A DNA stretch of 64,000 bases from [Mycobacterium] stephanolepidis (GTDB lineage Bacteria > Actinomycetota > Actinomycetes > Mycobacteriales > Mycobacteriaceae), in NCBI RefSeq assembly GCF_002356335.1, contig NZ_AP018165.1, positions 992,001 through 1,056,000 on the forward strand, in the 5' to 3' direction. The translations under genes and the position numbers were made by a program. The notes beneath the pieces were generated by a model. That model was not told the DNA's origin. It ran no database searches and was given only the letters and a program-made list of their open reading frames with translations. Of this stretch, positions 25,657-35,135 are shown in pieces; position 1 is the first letter of the stretch, and each line of letters opens with the position of its first letter.

Positions 25657-26658
25657 ATGACGTATTCGACCGGTGGGCCCGGATACCAGCCCGCGCAGCC
25701 GTCCAATCCGTACGGCACCCCGTCCTTTGTGGCCGAGCCCAACACGGGCGCGCTAGGGGTTTACCTGCCCGGTGGTGTCCTGGTGCTGAGCCTGATCGGC
25801 TTCATTGCCGGCTTCGGGCCGTTCTACACCGGGAAGGCCAGCTCGGGGACATCGGGAAGCTTCGGCGGGTTCGACCTCCTGGCGCTGTCGCCGGTCTTCG
25901 GCTTCGCTCAGTTCGCGCTGTTGCTCGCCGGTCTGACCGCGGGGGTCTCGCTCCTCTCCGGCAAGGACGACAAGCAGGCGCCCGTCGCCATCCTGTCGCT
26001 CGTCGGATTCCTCTTCGTCCTTGGCGGCCTGTTCGGCAACCCGTTTGCGGCTGCCTTCGGTGAGGTCGGTATCGGGTGGGGCTTGATCACGCTCGCCGTG
26101 GTGTCCGGCCTGCAGGCCGCGGCCGCTGTCTATGCGCTGCTCAGTGAAGTCGGCGTGGTGAAGGCCAAGACTGCCTCGCCCGCAACCAATCCGTTCGGTA
26201 GCCAGTACCAGCCGCAGCAGAGCCAGTACTACACCCCGGCGCAGCAGCAGCTGCCCAAGCAAGGGCAGGGCTACGGTCAGGCCGGCGCGCAGGGGTACGG
26301 CCAGCAGCAGGGCTTCGGCCAGCAACCCGCCCCGAGCTACGGTCAGGCCGGTGCTCAGGGGTACGGCCAGCAGCAGCCCGCGCCTACCGCCCCGCCGTCG
26401 TACGGTGGCTACGGCCAGCAGCAGCCGCAGTCGGCACCGCCGACCCCGCCGCAGGGCTTCAGCAGCTCCGGCTTCACTCCGCCGTCAGCGCAGCCGACCC
26501 AGCAGGCCGGATCCTCCCAGCCGACCCAGCAGTACCCGACCTTTGGTGGGGCCGGTGGTCAGGCTCCCGGTGGCGAGCAGGGCGGCGCGGGCGCTAGCAG
26601 TGGCTCGGCCTCTGCCAGTGGTGACGATCTGTTCGGCACCTCGCGTCCTTCCAACTAA
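25657..26658 (+). CDS. 34-kDa antigen family membrane protein (DUF5336, Rv0954 type)
   Basis: A 333-residue protein with four hydrophobic helices (about residues 30-165) and a long Gln/Gly/Pro/Tyr-rich tail (about 175-320) with repeated QAGAQGYGQQQ-like units. The family is restricted to mycobacteria and relatives; the M. tuberculosis protein has been linked to the division complex and to phosphorylation by Ser/Thr kinases. The tail is probably disordered and cytoplasmic. A ribosome site (GGAGATG) precedes the ATG. The next gene, perM, is also tied to cell division. Confidence 0.82.
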   Translation: MTYSTGGPGYQPAQPSNPYGTPSFVAEPNTGALGVYLPGGVLVLSLIGFIAGFGPFYTGKASSGTSGSFGGFDLLALSPVFGFAQFALLLAGLTAGVSLLSGKDDKQAPVAILSLVGFLFVLGGLFGNPFAAAFGEVGIGWGLITLAVVSGLQAAAAVYALLSEVGVVKAKTASPATNPFGSQYQPQQSQYYTPAQQQLPKQGQGYGQAGAQGYGQQQGFGQQPAPSYGQAGAQGYGQQQPAPTAPPSYGGYGQQQPQSAPPTPPQGFSSSGFTPPSAQPTQQAGSSQPTQQYPTFGGAGGQAPGGEQGGAGASSGSASASGDDLFGTSRPSN

Positions 26659-26685
26659 GACTGTGTTTACTGCCGTGATCGGCGC

Positions 26686-28035
26686 GTGAATCAAACCTCG
26701 CGCGCCAATCCCGCACAGGCTCGCGCACTGCTGACGGTTGCCTTTGGCCCGTCAGCAGTTGCGTTGGTCGTCATTGCGGCAATCGTCTTGGTGCAGTTGG
26801 TAATTGCCAACAGTGACATGACCGGGACGTTCGGTGCGGTGGCCAGCATGTGGCTGGGCACGCACCTGGTACCCATCTCAATCGGTGGGCGAGTCATCGA
26901 GGTGCTGCCGCTTTTGCCGACGGCAGCGATGGTCTGGGGCGTTGCCCGAACGGTCGCCTCGACCATCACACCCACCACTTCCTGGTACGTGATTCGGTGG
27001 GTGATCGCCTCGGCACTGGCCGGCCCGCTCCTGATGACGGCGATATCGCTGGCGATCATTCACGATGCGTCGACGGTGCTGACGCAGCTGCAATCACCGA
27101 ATGCCTTGCGCGCATTCGGTTCTGTCCTCGGAGTCCACGCCGCCGGTGCGACTGCCGGCGTATTGCTGCGGGTCGGCAGGCGGCTCGCGGTGCTCCTGCA
27201 GCTGCCGTCATGGCCGATGGACGCGGCCCGCGGCGCTGTCGCCGGGGTGCTCGCGCTGTTCGGGCTGTCCGCGGCCGTGACCGCCGGTTCTTTGGTGGTC
27301 CATTGGGCGACGATGGATCAGCTGTACTCGGTCACCAACGATTTCGTGGGTCAGCTGAGCCTGACGTTGTTGGCGATCCTCTACGCGCCCAACGTCATTC
27401 TGGGTGCCTGCGCGCTAGCGGTCGGGTCAAGCGCGCATGTGGGTACCGCGGCCTTTAGTGCGTTCGCCGTATTCGGCGGACAGCTGCCGGCGGTGCCGAT
27501 TCTGGCAGCGGTCCCCACGCCACCTCTCGGCCCTGCGTGGGTGGCCCTGATGATCATCGGTGCGGTGTCCGGAGTGGCCGTCGGTCAGCAATGCTCGCGC
27601 CGACCCGTTCCGTGGCCGACGGCGATCCACAAGGTGGTCACGGCGGCACTGCTCGCGGCCACATTCCTGGCGATCGTCGGAAAGCTCGCAGGCGGGCAGC
27701 TGGGGAACTTCGGACGCCTGGGGATCGATCAGGGCACGTTCGGTCCCGGAGTGTTCTTCTGGTTCCTGGTCATCGGCCTGTTGACGGTGTTCATGCTGGG
27801 CGGGGCCACCCGTCTTCCGGCAAAAGCACGGCTAGAGCCCGAACCGGAACCAGAGCCCGAACCGGAACCCGAACCAGAGCTAGAACCCGAACCGGTGCCA
27901 GAGCCAGAGCCAGAGCCTGAGCCGGAACCCGAAGCCGAATCGGAAGTGGAGGCCGAATCGGACTCGGAGGCCCAGGCCCACCCCGAAGCCGAAGCCGAGA
28001 GTGACTCCAGCGACCCTCCGGAACAGGCCAAGTGA
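26686..28035 (+). CDS. perM: Multipass membrane protein PerM (DUF6350)
   Basis: A 449-residue protein with about eight or nine membrane helices (residues 15-370) and a C-terminal cytoplasmic tail of alternating Glu-Pro repeats followed by Glu/Asp/Ser. It occupies the Rv0955 (perM) position; PerM is known to support cell division and FtsB stability during persistence. The acidic Glu-Pro tail is an extended rod-like element that may vary in length between strains. The GTG stop overlap with purN (GTGA) suggests cotranslation. Confidence 0.82.
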   Translation: MNQTSRANPAQARALLTVAFGPSAVALVVIAAIVLVQLVIANSDMTGTFGAVASMWLGTHLVPISIGGRVIEVLPLLPTAAMVWGVARTVASTITPTTSWYVIRWVIASALAGPLLMTAISLAIIHDASTVLTQLQSPNALRAFGSVLGVHAAGATAGVLLRVGRRLAVLLQLPSWPMDAARGAVAGVLALFGLSAAVTAGSLVVHWATMDQLYSVTNDFVGQLSLTLLAILYAPNVILGACALAVGSSAHVGTAAFSAFAVFGGQLPAVPILAAVPTPPLGPAWVALMIIGAVSGVAVGQQCSRRPVPWPTAIHKVVTAALLAATFLAIVGKLAGGQLGNFGRLGIDQGTFGPGVFFWFLVIGLLTVFMLGGATRLPAKARLEPEPEPEPEPEPEPELEPEPVPEPEPEPEPEPEAESEVEAESDSEAQAHPEAEAESDSSDPPEQAK

Positions 28036-28730
28036 CCAGTCCGGCTACGCTCAGCGGCGTGTCGGTGTCGGATTCTCCTCGCGCGGGTGGCTCCTCGGAG
28101 CCCAAGTCGCTCGTTGAGATCGCCCCGTCTGCCCCGGCGCGGGTCGTGGTCCTGGCCTCCGGCACCGGAAGCCTGCTGCGCTCCCTGCTTGATGCGGCTA
28201 CGGATGACTTCCCCGCCCGGATCGTCGCCGTAGGCACCGACCGGCAGTGCGCCGCCGTCGATATCGCTACCGGCGCGCAGCTGCCCAGCTACACCGTGCG
28301 GCTCTCCGATTACGACTCCCGTGAACAATGGGACACCGCGATCACCGACGCCACCGCCGCCCACCGGCCCGATCTGGTGGTCTCGGCAGGATTCATGAAG
28401 ATACTTGGGCCGCGGTTTCTTTCGCAGTTCTTGGGCCGGGTCATCAATACCCATCCCGCGCTATTGCCGTCCTTCCCCGGCGCGCACGCCGTCCCCGATG
28501 CCTTGGCACACGGGGTCAAGGTCACCGGTTGCACAGTGCACCTGGTCGATGACGGGGTGGACACCGGGCCGATCCTTGCCCAGCAGTCGGTCGACGTGCA
28601 TGGGGATGACGACGAGGCCAGTCTGCATGAACGCGTCAAGGTAGTGGAACGCACGCTGCTGGTAGATGTGCTGGCCGCGGTGGCCACCAGAGGTTTGATT
28701 TGGAACGGAAGAAGGGCCTCCATCAAGTGA
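28032..28730 (+). CDS. purN: Phosphoribosylglycinamide formyltransferase
   Basis: Transfers formyl from 10-formyl-THF to GAR in purine synthesis. The core is [19 protein letters not shown] (GAR phosphate loop, about residue 35), the catalytic Asn-His-Asp set ([26 protein letters not shown]). The 232-residue reading includes about 25 residues ahead of the fold; an internal GTG at 28059 would shorten it. It overlaps perM by 4 bp and purH by 4 bp. Confidence 0.93.
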   Translation: MTSPATLSGVSVSDSPRAGGSSEPKSLVEIAPSAPARVVVLASGTGSLLRSLLDAATDDFPARIVAVGTDRQCAAVDIATGAQLPSYTVRLSDYDSREQWDTAITDATAAHRPDLVVSAGFMKILGPRFLSQFLGRVINTHPALLPSFPGAHAVPDALAHGVKVTGCTVHLVDDGVDTGPILAQQSVDVHGDDDEASLHERVKVVERTLLVDVLAAVATRGLIWNGRRASIK

Positions 28731-30280
28731 GTACGCAGCGACCCGTACGGCGGGCATTGATCAGTGTCTATGACAAGACCGGACTGGAAGAGCTCGCTAG
28801 CGGGCTGCACGCCGCCGGCGTAGAACTGGTATCCACCGGATCTACCGCGAAAACCATTGCTGCCGCGTCAATTCCGGTGACACCTGTGGAAGAGGTCACC
28901 GGCTTTCCGGAGGTGCTGGATGGCCGGGTGAAGACGTTGCATCCGCACGTGCACGCCGGCGTCTTGGCCGACACCCGCCGTGAGGAGCACCTGACCCAAC
29001 TCGAGGAGCTGGGCGTCAAGGGCTTCGAGCTGGTGGTCGTCAACCTGTACCCGTTCGCCGCCACGGTGGCCTCGGGTGCCTCCGAAGACGAATGTGTCGA
29101 ACAAATCGACATCGGTGGCCCGTCGATGGTGCGTGCCGCGGCCAAGAACCACCCGAGCGTGGCGGTGGTCGTCGACCCCGTCTCATACGGTGCGGTGCTG
29201 GCGGCCGTCGATGCCGGGGGATTCACCCTGGAAGCACGGAAGATTCTAGCGGCCAAGGCATTCCGCCACACCGCCGAGTATGACGTAGCGGTCGCCGGCT
29301 GGCTGTCCTCCGTGGCGGAGCCCGAGGCCGCGGAGTTGCCGTCATGGATCGGCGGCACGTGGAATCGTTCGGCGGTGCTGCGCTACGGGGAGAACCCGCA
29401 CCAGCAGGCGGCTTTGTACACCGGTGCCGCGGGGCATGGTCTGGCGCAGGCCGAGCAGCTGCACGGAAAAGAGATGTCGTACAACAACTACACGGATGCC
29501 GATGCTGCCTGGCGTGCCGCGTGGGACCAGGACAAGTCCTGTGCGGCCATCATCAAACACGCCAACCCGTGCGGTATCGCGGTGTCGGACATCTCGATCG
29601 CCGATGCGCACCTCAAGGCCCACGAATGCGATCCGCTGAGTGCCTTCGGCGGCGTGATCGCGGTCAACCGCGAGGTGAGCGTGGAGATGGCCGAGCGGGT
29701 CGCCGACATCTTCACCGAGGTGATTGTGGCGCCGGGTTACGCGGACGGCGCGGTGGAGGTGCTGAGTCGCAAGAAGAACGTGCGTCTGCTGCGCGCGGCG
29801 CCCCCGCAGTCCGGGTACACCGAGTGGCGACAGATCAGCGGTGGCCTGCTGGTGCAGGAGCGCGACGCGCTCGACGCCAAGGGCGACGATCCCGCCAACT
29901 GGACGTTGGTGGCCGGTACCGCTGTGGATGAGGACATCTTGGCGGACTTGGCGTTCGCCTGGAAGGTGGGGCGAGCCGTCAAATCCAACGCGATCGTCAT
30001 CGCCTCCGGCGGTGCCACCATCGGTGTCGGAATGGGACAGGTCAACCGGGTGGACGCAGCCAAGCTGGCGGTGTCTCGTGGTGGGGATCGAGTTTCCGGT
30101 GCGGTAGCGGCCTCGGACGCCTTCTTCCCGTTCCCCGATGGCCTGGAGGTGCTGACGCAGGCCGGAGTTCGAGCGATCGTGCATCCGGGCGGGTCTATGC
30201 GCGATGAGTTGGTGACCGATGCCGCTAAGGCCGCGGGAATCACGCTGTACACCACTGGAGCACGTCACTTCGCCCATTAG
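28727..30280 (+). CDS. purH: Bifunctional AICAR formyltransferase / IMP cyclohydrolase
   Basis: Last two steps of IMP synthesis. A 517-residue protein: N-terminal cyclohydrolase (1-195; [18 protein letters not shown]) and C-terminal transformylase (200-517) with the catalytic KHANPCG motif and the C-terminal [14 protein letters not shown] segment. GTG 28727 is the likely start because it overlaps the purN stop in GTGA and matches the family N-terminus. Purine genes in this pair are probably under one promoter with perM. Confidence 0.95.
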   Translation: MSTQRPVRRALISVYDKTGLEELASGLHAAGVELVSTGSTAKTIAAASIPVTPVEEVTGFPEVLDGRVKTLHPHVHAGVLADTRREEHLTQLEELGVKGFELVVVNLYPFAATVASGASEDECVEQIDIGGPSMVRAAAKNHPSVAVVVDPVSYGAVLAAVDAGGFTLEARKILAAKAFRHTAEYDVAVAGWLSSVAEPEAAELPSWIGGTWNRSAVLRYGENPHQQAALYTGAAGHGLAQAEQLHGKEMSYNNYTDADAAWRAAWDQDKSCAAIIKHANPCGIAVSDISIADAHLKAHECDPLSAFGGVIAVNREVSVEMAERVADIFTEVIVAPGYADGAVEVLSRKKNVRLLRAAPPQSGYTEWRQISGGLLVQERDALDAKGDDPANWTLVAGTAVDEDILADLAFAWKVGRAVKSNAIVIASGGATIGVGMGQVNRVDAAKLAVSRGGDRVSGAVAASDAFFPFPDGLEVLTQAGVRAIVHPGGSMRDELVTDAAKAAGITLYTTGARHFAH

Positions 30281-30302
30281 GGCGCAACGATAGGGAGAGC
30301 CA

Positions 30303-32150
30303 ATGGTTCAGCCCAGTTTGGATTGGCCGGGCGAGCCATTGCGCTCTCTGGTGTGGACGCTGCAAGCCTGGGCGGTCACCATGGTGGTGTTCCTTGCGGT
30401 GGCTTTCGCTATCGCCCGGTTTACCCAATGGGGACAGCAGTTCTGGCGAGTCAACGCGCCCTTCTTCCGCGGCCGCGACAGTTGGCGCACGTGGGCATTG
30501 CTGGCATTCATCATGTGGCACACGGTGTACATGGCACGAGTGACGGTGATCTTCACGTACCAGTACAAGGACCTGATGAATGCGCTGCAGGTTGGCTCGG
30601 AGGCGCTCGTCACCCATAACTCGGCTCTACTGGCGGATGCGCGTCAGGCGTTCTTCACGTCATTCGCGATCAGCGGCATTCTTGTGGTGCTCACGGTGAC
30701 CTACACGGTGGTGGACTTCTTCCTGCGCAGAGTGTTCGCCATCCGGTGGCGGGTGTGGCTCAATACGAGGCTCGTCGACGACTGGATGAGCAAGGATGCC
30801 TTCTACCGCAACCGTTTTCTGGATGTTCCGGTGGAGAACCCCGACCAGCGGATCCAGATCGACATCGAGACGCACACCACCAAATCGGTGGATCTGACGC
30901 TCGGCGCGGTGAACAAGACACTGCTGATCGTCATGTTCACCGGGGTGCTGTGGCAGCTCTCGGGTCCACTGTTGTTGTGGGGAATCGAGATCCCCCGCGC
31001 CATGGTCTTCATCGCGTTCGTGTTCTCGATCACGGTGACCGTCATCGCATTCTGGATCGGCCGCCCGCTGGTGCGGCTGAACTTCTTGAACGAACGGTTC
31101 AGCGCGAGCTTCCGGTACGCGCTGGTGCGGCTGCGTGATAGCTCCGAGCGCGTGGCCTTCTACCGCGGCGGTGAACGCGAACGACGTCTGCTGCACTCAC
31201 GTTTCGCCGAGATCATCGCCAACATGTGGCGCATCGTGTACGCACAGCTGCGCCTCAACGGCTGGAACCGCGGTATCGGTGACGTGACCACCGGCATGAT
31301 CCCGTACATCGTGCAGGCACCCCGATTCTTCACCGGCCAGATCAAGGTCGGTGATCTGTTGCAGACCGTCGCCGCATTCGGAAACGTCTGTGGCGCAATG
31401 TCCTTCTTCCGAGACAGTTATGACGAATTCACCGTCTACCGGGCCGCGCTCCTGCGTATCGATCAGATGCTCGACAGCGATCATCGCGCCCGCGAACTGC
31501 CGCGGATCACCGTGACCGGCGCCGACGACGCCCTGATACTCACCGATGTCCAGGTCCGTGATCTGCAGGGACTGGACATGATCGCGGACCTCAACCTCGC
31601 ATTGACCGCAGGTGACAGTGTCGTGGTCAAGGGCCCATCGGGCTGTGGGAAGACCACCTTGCTGCGCAGCCTGGCGCAGCTGTGGCCGCAGGCCTCCGGA
31701 TTGGTCGCGCGCCCCGACGGGTGGGCGACGCTGTTCCTGCCGCAGTTGCCCTATCTGCCATTGGGTAACCTGCGCGAGACCGTGGTGTATCCGCTTCCAG
31801 TAGAAGATGTTTCGGACGAGGAGCTCAAGCAGGCGTTGCGCGATGTCTCGCTCGGGCATTTAACCGAGCGGCTGGATCAGGAAGCCGACTGGGCCGCCGT
31901 GCTCTCGCTGGGGGAGCAGCAGCGGGTGTCCTTCGTCAGAGTGCTGCTGGTGCGTCCCGCAGTGGTGTTCCTCGACGAGTCGACCTCGGCTCTGGACGAG
32001 GGGCTGGAGGATGCGATGTATGCGTTGGTGCGGGAACGGCTACCCGAGTGCGTGGTTGTCAGCGTGGGGCACAGGTCGACGATCGACCGCCACCACCGGT
32101 CGCGGTTGCAGCTGACCGGCAGCGGTGCATGGGAGCTCTCGCCGGTCTGA
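30303..32150 (+). CDS. BacA/SbmA-like ABC transporter, fused permease and ATPase (Rv1819c type)
   Basis: A 615-residue exporter-fold protein: SbmA/BacA-like membrane domain with about six helices (1-330), then an ATPase with Walker A GPSGCGKTT (about residue 445), a variant signature LSLGEQQR (LSGGQ with Leu for Gly) and Walker B VVFLDESTSALDE. Rv1819c imports cobalamin and hydrophilic molecules including bleomycin; SbmA/BacA take up peptides. A good ribosome site (GGGAGAG) precedes the ATG. It lies 160 bp upstream of a 25-codon peptide gene and a JmjC oxygenase, so import or export of a modified peptide is a reasonable hypothesis. Confidence 0.86.
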   Translation: MVQPSLDWPGEPLRSLVWTLQAWAVTMVVFLAVAFAIARFTQWGQQFWRVNAPFFRGRDSWRTWALLAFIMWHTVYMARVTVIFTYQYKDLMNALQVGSEALVTHNSALLADARQAFFTSFAISGILVVLTVTYTVVDFFLRRVFAIRWRVWLNTRLVDDWMSKDAFYRNRFLDVPVENPDQRIQIDIETHTTKSVDLTLGAVNKTLLIVMFTGVLWQLSGPLLLWGIEIPRAMVFIAFVFSITVTVIAFWIGRPLVRLNFLNERFSASFRYALVRLRDSSERVAFYRGGERERRLLHSRFAEIIANMWRIVYAQLRLNGWNRGIGDVTTGMIPYIVQAPRFFTGQIKVGDLLQTVAAFGNVCGAMSFFRDSYDEFTVYRAALLRIDQMLDSDHRARELPRITVTGADDALILTDVQVRDLQGLDMIADLNLALTAGDSVVVKGPSGCGKTTLLRSLAQLWPQASGLVARPDGWATLFLPQLPYLPLGNLRETVVYPLPVEDVSDEELKQALRDVSLGHLTERLDQEADWAAVLSLGEQQRVSFVRVLLVRPAVVFLDESTSALDEGLEDAMYALVRERLPECVVVSVGHRSTIDRHHRSRLQLTGSGAWELSPV

Positions 32151-32309
32151 ATCGACCCGGCGGGAACTTTCGCCCATGACTGCGCGACTGATCTAGTGAC
32201 GGCGTCTGTGGGCTGGGCGTACGTTCACCGCGGTGGCGCCACGCGACGGATGCCAGCACGGTGCCTGTGATGAGTTCGGCAGTTAACCGTTTGAAGGAAA
32301 GGAACCGCC

Positions 32310-32387
32310 ATGCGCGAAATCGCTGTTGAGATCGTTGTCGAGGACGAGGAGATCGTCACCGCAACGGAAATGGTTGCCAGCCACTAA
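32310..32387 (+). CDS. Small acidic peptide, candidate RiPP precursor
   Basis: A 25-residue peptide, MREIAVEIVVEDEEIVTATE then MVASH. The ATG has GGAAAGGAAC 5-8 bp before it, a strong ribosome site for this organism. The N-terminal two thirds is acidic and hydrophobic-alternating (leader-like); the C-terminal TATEMVASH is less charged and could be a core. It is followed by an 11-bp perfect stem and then a JmjC oxygenase. Codon third positions are mixed, as expected for so short a gene. No homology search was possible; a leader peptide with a regulatory role is the alternative. Confidence 0.55.
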   Translation: MREIAVEIVVEDEEIVTATEMVASH

Positions 32388-32396
32388 GAGTGGGAG

Positions 32397-32436
32397 CCGG
32401 GCGTGCATGGTCGTCCCCCCGGCCGTGCACGCCCGG
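32397..32436 (+). terminator. 11-bp perfect stem after the small peptide gene (partial terminator/processing hairpin)
   Basis: CCGGGCGTGCA (32397-32407) and TGCACGCCCGG (32426-32436) pair perfectly around an 18-nt C-rich loop. No U-tract follows. In peptide gene clusters such hairpins often let only a fraction of transcripts continue into the enzyme genes, so that precursor outnumbers enzyme. Confidence 0.6.
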
Positions 32437-32456
32437 ACGCAGGCATGGAAGGCGAA

Positions 32457-33695
32457 ATGGTGTTCGTCGAAGACTCCCGCTGGCGTCAGTTTGTTGCGGA
32501 CTGGGCCCCCGGGTACGAGCAAACGGTTTTCCTTCCCGGATTGGTGACAGACCCGAGCGCGATCAGCAGCCGGATCGCCGCTGCGGCTGCCACGGCGACC
32601 GCGGCAGGCGGAAAAGGGTTGCGACTGCGCGGATTCCGGGGCAGTGAATTCGACTTCAAGCTCACCGAGCGGCTCGCGCGCACCGTGCCGCACGACACGC
32701 AGCAGTTGACCGAATGGCTTGCCGAGAACGCGGACGACCGTCCGGCATGTGTCGCCATCAACGATATCTCCTCGTGGGACCTGGGCCTCGGCGCCTTCGC
32801 CCAAGCCGTGGTGCGCAGCCTTGTCCCGGGCCGAGATCTGGTGTCCGGCGCGGATATTTATACGTTCGTCGCCGATGTGGAATGGACACCCTTCGGAATA
32901 CACAAGGACGACGAGCCATCGCTGATCTTCCATTTGGGCCCGGGCATCAAGGAACTCTGGGTGTGGCCCGCCGATGGGATCGACCACCATCAATTGTTCG
33001 AGAACCCGTCGTTGGGCAAGGTCTCGTTTGACTTCGACCGATTGCTGCCCGGAGCGAGCCGCTACATCCTGCGCCCGGGTGACTTCATATGCATTCCCCG
33101 CGGGCGCTACCACCTTTTCCGTAATGCGAGTCCCTCGGTGTTCCTGGGTGTCACACTCTTTCCGCCAAACGTCCGAAAATCATTTTCGGACTTGATGATC
33201 GACCACTTCGGCGCTCGGCTCGATGCGGCGGGTGAGCCGCGCAGCTTCGACGATGTCCGGCAGCTGGTGATGGAGACGCTCGGCGACCCCGAGGCGATAT
33301 CGGGACTGGCGACAACGATGGAGTTGGCGGCGGCCAAACAGCGCACCGCCGGGTATCTGCGGCCCCCTAAGGTGGCGGCCTTGCGCACCGGTGATCCTCC
33401 CGCGGGTGTCGCGCTCGGCTGGGCCTACCCCGCGGTGGTGCAATCGATCGTCGGCGCGGATCGGACCCATCTGGTGGCCCGTGGTCGAGATATAGCGTTC
33501 GGCGGCGTAGTGAATCTTGACGGACTCTTAGCGCTCGCAGGCGAGTTCACCCTGAATGACCTTGATGCGGTCCTTGCGGCAGAGCTGGATGTCGATCGGC
33601 GCCGTCAGATTGTGAATACGCTGTGGCGCTTCGGTGCTTTGGATGCCGTCAGCGCTCTTCCAGCGACTCGCGCCGCTTACGCCGCTTCCGCTTGA
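32457..33695 (+). CDS. JmjC-type cupin oxygenase (2-oxoglutarate/Fe(II) hydroxylase-like)
   Basis: A 412-residue protein with a JmjC-like double-stranded beta-helix: the metal triad reads HKD in TPFGIHKDDE (about residue 145) and His in RGRYHLFRN (about 220). A helical middle (about 245-310) and a C-terminal winged-helix-like region (residues 355-405) give the layout of bacterial ribosomal oxygenases such as YcfD. These hydroxylate Arg or His on proteins; a peptide substrate encoded just upstream is plausible. Start is uncertain: ATG 32457 (GGAAGG before it), ATG 32445 and GTG 32403 are in frame. Its 3' end overlaps the convergent DUF1707 gene by 47 bp. Confidence 0.75.
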   Translation: MVFVEDSRWRQFVADWAPGYEQTVFLPGLVTDPSAISSRIAAAAATATAAGGKGLRLRGFRGSEFDFKLTERLARTVPHDTQQLTEWLAENADDRPACVAINDISSWDLGLGAFAQAVVRSLVPGRDLVSGADIYTFVADVEWTPFGIHKDDEPSLIFHLGPGIKELWVWPADGIDHHQLFENPSLGKVSFDFDRLLPGASRYILRPGDFICIPRGRYHLFRNASPSVFLGVTLFPPNVRKSFSDLMIDHFGARLDAAGEPRSFDDVRQLVMETLGDPEAISGLATTMELAAAKQRTAGYLRPPKVAALRTGDPPAGVALGWAYPAVVQSIVGADRTHLVARGRDIAFGGVVNLDGLLALAGEFTLNDLDAVLAAELDVDRRRQIVNTLWRFGALDAVSALPATRAAYAASA

Positions 33696-34251
33696 CGTTT
33701 ACCCCGCCCCACAGCGAGAACCCCTTGACCGTCACATGTGGTGCGCCCTGCACCCCGGTGCCGCTCGCGGAGTGATCGAAGCCACCCATCACGGCGACGC
33801 CCCTGACATCCACATTGACCTCTGGCGGCAAGAGGATCGTTTGGCCACCCATGATGGAGAACGAGCGGATCTCGACCTCGTTGGAGGTGAAGTCGGCGTA
33901 ACGCAGGTCCAGCACACCGCCACCCCATAGCGCGAATGAAGTGAGCTTGCCGGGCACGTTCCAGCGGCCCCGTCGTTCAAATCCACTCATGATCGCCATC
34001 AGCACCGTCGATGGTGCTGGCTTGCTGTCTTGACCCCGAACCTGAGCGGTAGCGATCGCAGGCAGGTCCGCGCTGAGCTGATCAAGCTCACCGTACGTGT
34101 TTGCCGAGTACACCTTTGTGAGACGCTCCTCGAACTCGGAGAGCTCCAGCCGGCCCTGCGCCGCAGCGTCGGATAACAGCTGTGCGACGCGCATGCGATC
34201 GGCGTCTGCGGCCCGCATCGATGCGGTAACCCGCTCAGGGAGGTTGCTCAT
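33649..34251 (-). CDS. DUF1707 (SHOCT-like) domain protein, Rv0966c type
   Basis: A 200-residue protein: N-terminal DUF1707 (MRAADADRMRVAQLLSDAAA, then GRLELSEFEERL) and a C-terminal beta-helical DUF2154-like domain with repeats such as FSIMGGQTILLPPEVNVDV and GVAVMGGFDH. The extreme C-terminus is strongly basic (KRKRRKRRE). Related domains occur in LiaF-type envelope-stress proteins. Length equals my memory of Rv0966c. The 3' end overlaps the JmjC gene on the other strand by 47 bp, so the basic tail is antisense to that enzyme's C-terminus. Confidence 0.8.
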   Translation of the reverse strand: MSNLPERVTASMRAADADRMRVAQLLSDAAAQGRLELSEFEERLTKVYSANTYGELDQLSADLPAIATAQVRGQDSKPAPSTVLMAIMSGFERRGRWNVPGKLTSFALWGGGVLDLRYADFTSNEVEIRSFSIMGGQTILLPPEVNVDVRGVAVMGGFDHSASGTGVQGAPHVTVKGFSLWGGVNVKRKRRKRRESLEER

Positions 34252-34311
34252 CACCGCCGAGCCTACGACGAACCGCGCTTAAAGGCACGCAGTTCATTCG
34301 TGTTGCTCAGC

Positions 34312-34329
34312 GCACTACGTGCGTAGTGC
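34312..34329. promoter_or_regulatory. 18-bp palindrome between echA7 and the DUF1707 gene
   Basis: GCACTACG and CGTAGTGC are perfect 8-bp arms around TG. It is 8 bp past the echA7 stop and 60 bp before the DUF1707 start, so it may be either a short terminator or an operator. There is no U-tract. Confidence 0.45.
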
Positions 34330-34337
34330 TGCGTGGT

Positions 34338-35123
34338 TCACACCTGCCAGGCGGGAGGACGCTTCTGCAGGAACGCCAGCATGCCCTCCTGTGCTTCGGG
34401 CGACACGAACAGTCGCGCCGAGGTTTCCGTCAACTCGACTGCACGCGCATCGAAATCAGCCAGGATGGGAGCGGTGGTGAGTTTCTTCGACTCGGCCAGT
34501 CCCTGGGGCGAACCGAGAGCGATGTCATCCACCAATGACGTCACCGCGGCCTCGACCGCCTCGGAACTGTCGACGGACTTTGTCACCAAACCGATCTCCG
34601 CGGCCATCCGTGCGTCGAACCTTTCGCCGGTGACGAAGTAGCGCGCGGCCGCGCGGCCGGTGAGCCGGGGCAGCAGCGTCAGCGAGATGATCGACGGCGC
34701 GACTCCGATGCGTGCCTCGGTCAGTGCGAAGGTGCTGTCGGGTCCGGCGACCGCGATATCGGCGGCACCGACCAGACCGAAGCCGCCGGCACGCACATGG
34801 CCGTTGACGGCGACGATGACGGGCAGCGGCAGCTCCAGAATGTCGCGTAGCAGAGCGGTGAGTTGACCGGCCCGATCCTTCGCGACATCTTGGGGGTCGG
34901 ACGACGCCGTTGAGCTCTCCGACAGATCGGCGCCCGCGCAGAAGGTGTTGCCGGTGTGGGTGAGCACCACGGCGCGCACCGTCTGGTCTGCAGCGGCTCG
35001 CTGCAGCCCCTCTCGCAGTTGCCGTACCAACCCGCTGGACAACGCATTGCGATTGTGCGGCGAGTCGAGCGTCAGGCGGGCGGCACGGCCCTCCACCTCG
35101 TACTGGACCAAAGTGTCACTCAT
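34338..35123 (-). CDS. echA7: Enoyl-CoA hydratase/isomerase family protein
   Basis: A 261-residue crotonase-fold protein. The oxyanion-hole segments are NTFCAGADLSE (about residue 62) and NGHVRAGGFGLVGAADI (about 107). It lies last in a six-gene operon with two acyl-CoA dehydrogenases and biotin carboxylase subunits. In an acyclic terpene or leucine-type pathway it would hydrate a glutaconyl-CoA. The name is taken from the M. tuberculosis position Rv0971c; the substrate is not proven. Confidence 0.88.
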   Translation of the reverse strand: MSDTLVQYEVEGRAARLTLDSPHNRNALSSGLVRQLREGLQRAAADQTVRAVVLTHTGNTFCAGADLSESSTASSDPQDVAKDRAGQLTALLRDILELPLPVIVAVNGHVRAGGFGLVGAADIAVAGPDSTFALTEARIGVAPSIISLTLLPRLTGRAAARYFVTGERFDARMAAEIGLVTKSVDSSEAVEAAVTSLVDDIALGSPQGLAESKKLTTAPILADFDARAVELTETSARLFVSPEAQEGMLAFLQKRPPAWQV

Positions 35124-35135
35124 GGGGTGTCTCCT

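Noticed and set aside
27835..27960. Possible frameshift in the Glu-Pro repeat of PerM
   Set aside because: The repeat stays in frame and is followed by a normal acidic end and an overlapping purN start.
32151..32309. Additional tiny frames (6-7 codons) between the transporter and the 25-codon peptide
   Set aside because: No ribosome sites and too short to judge.
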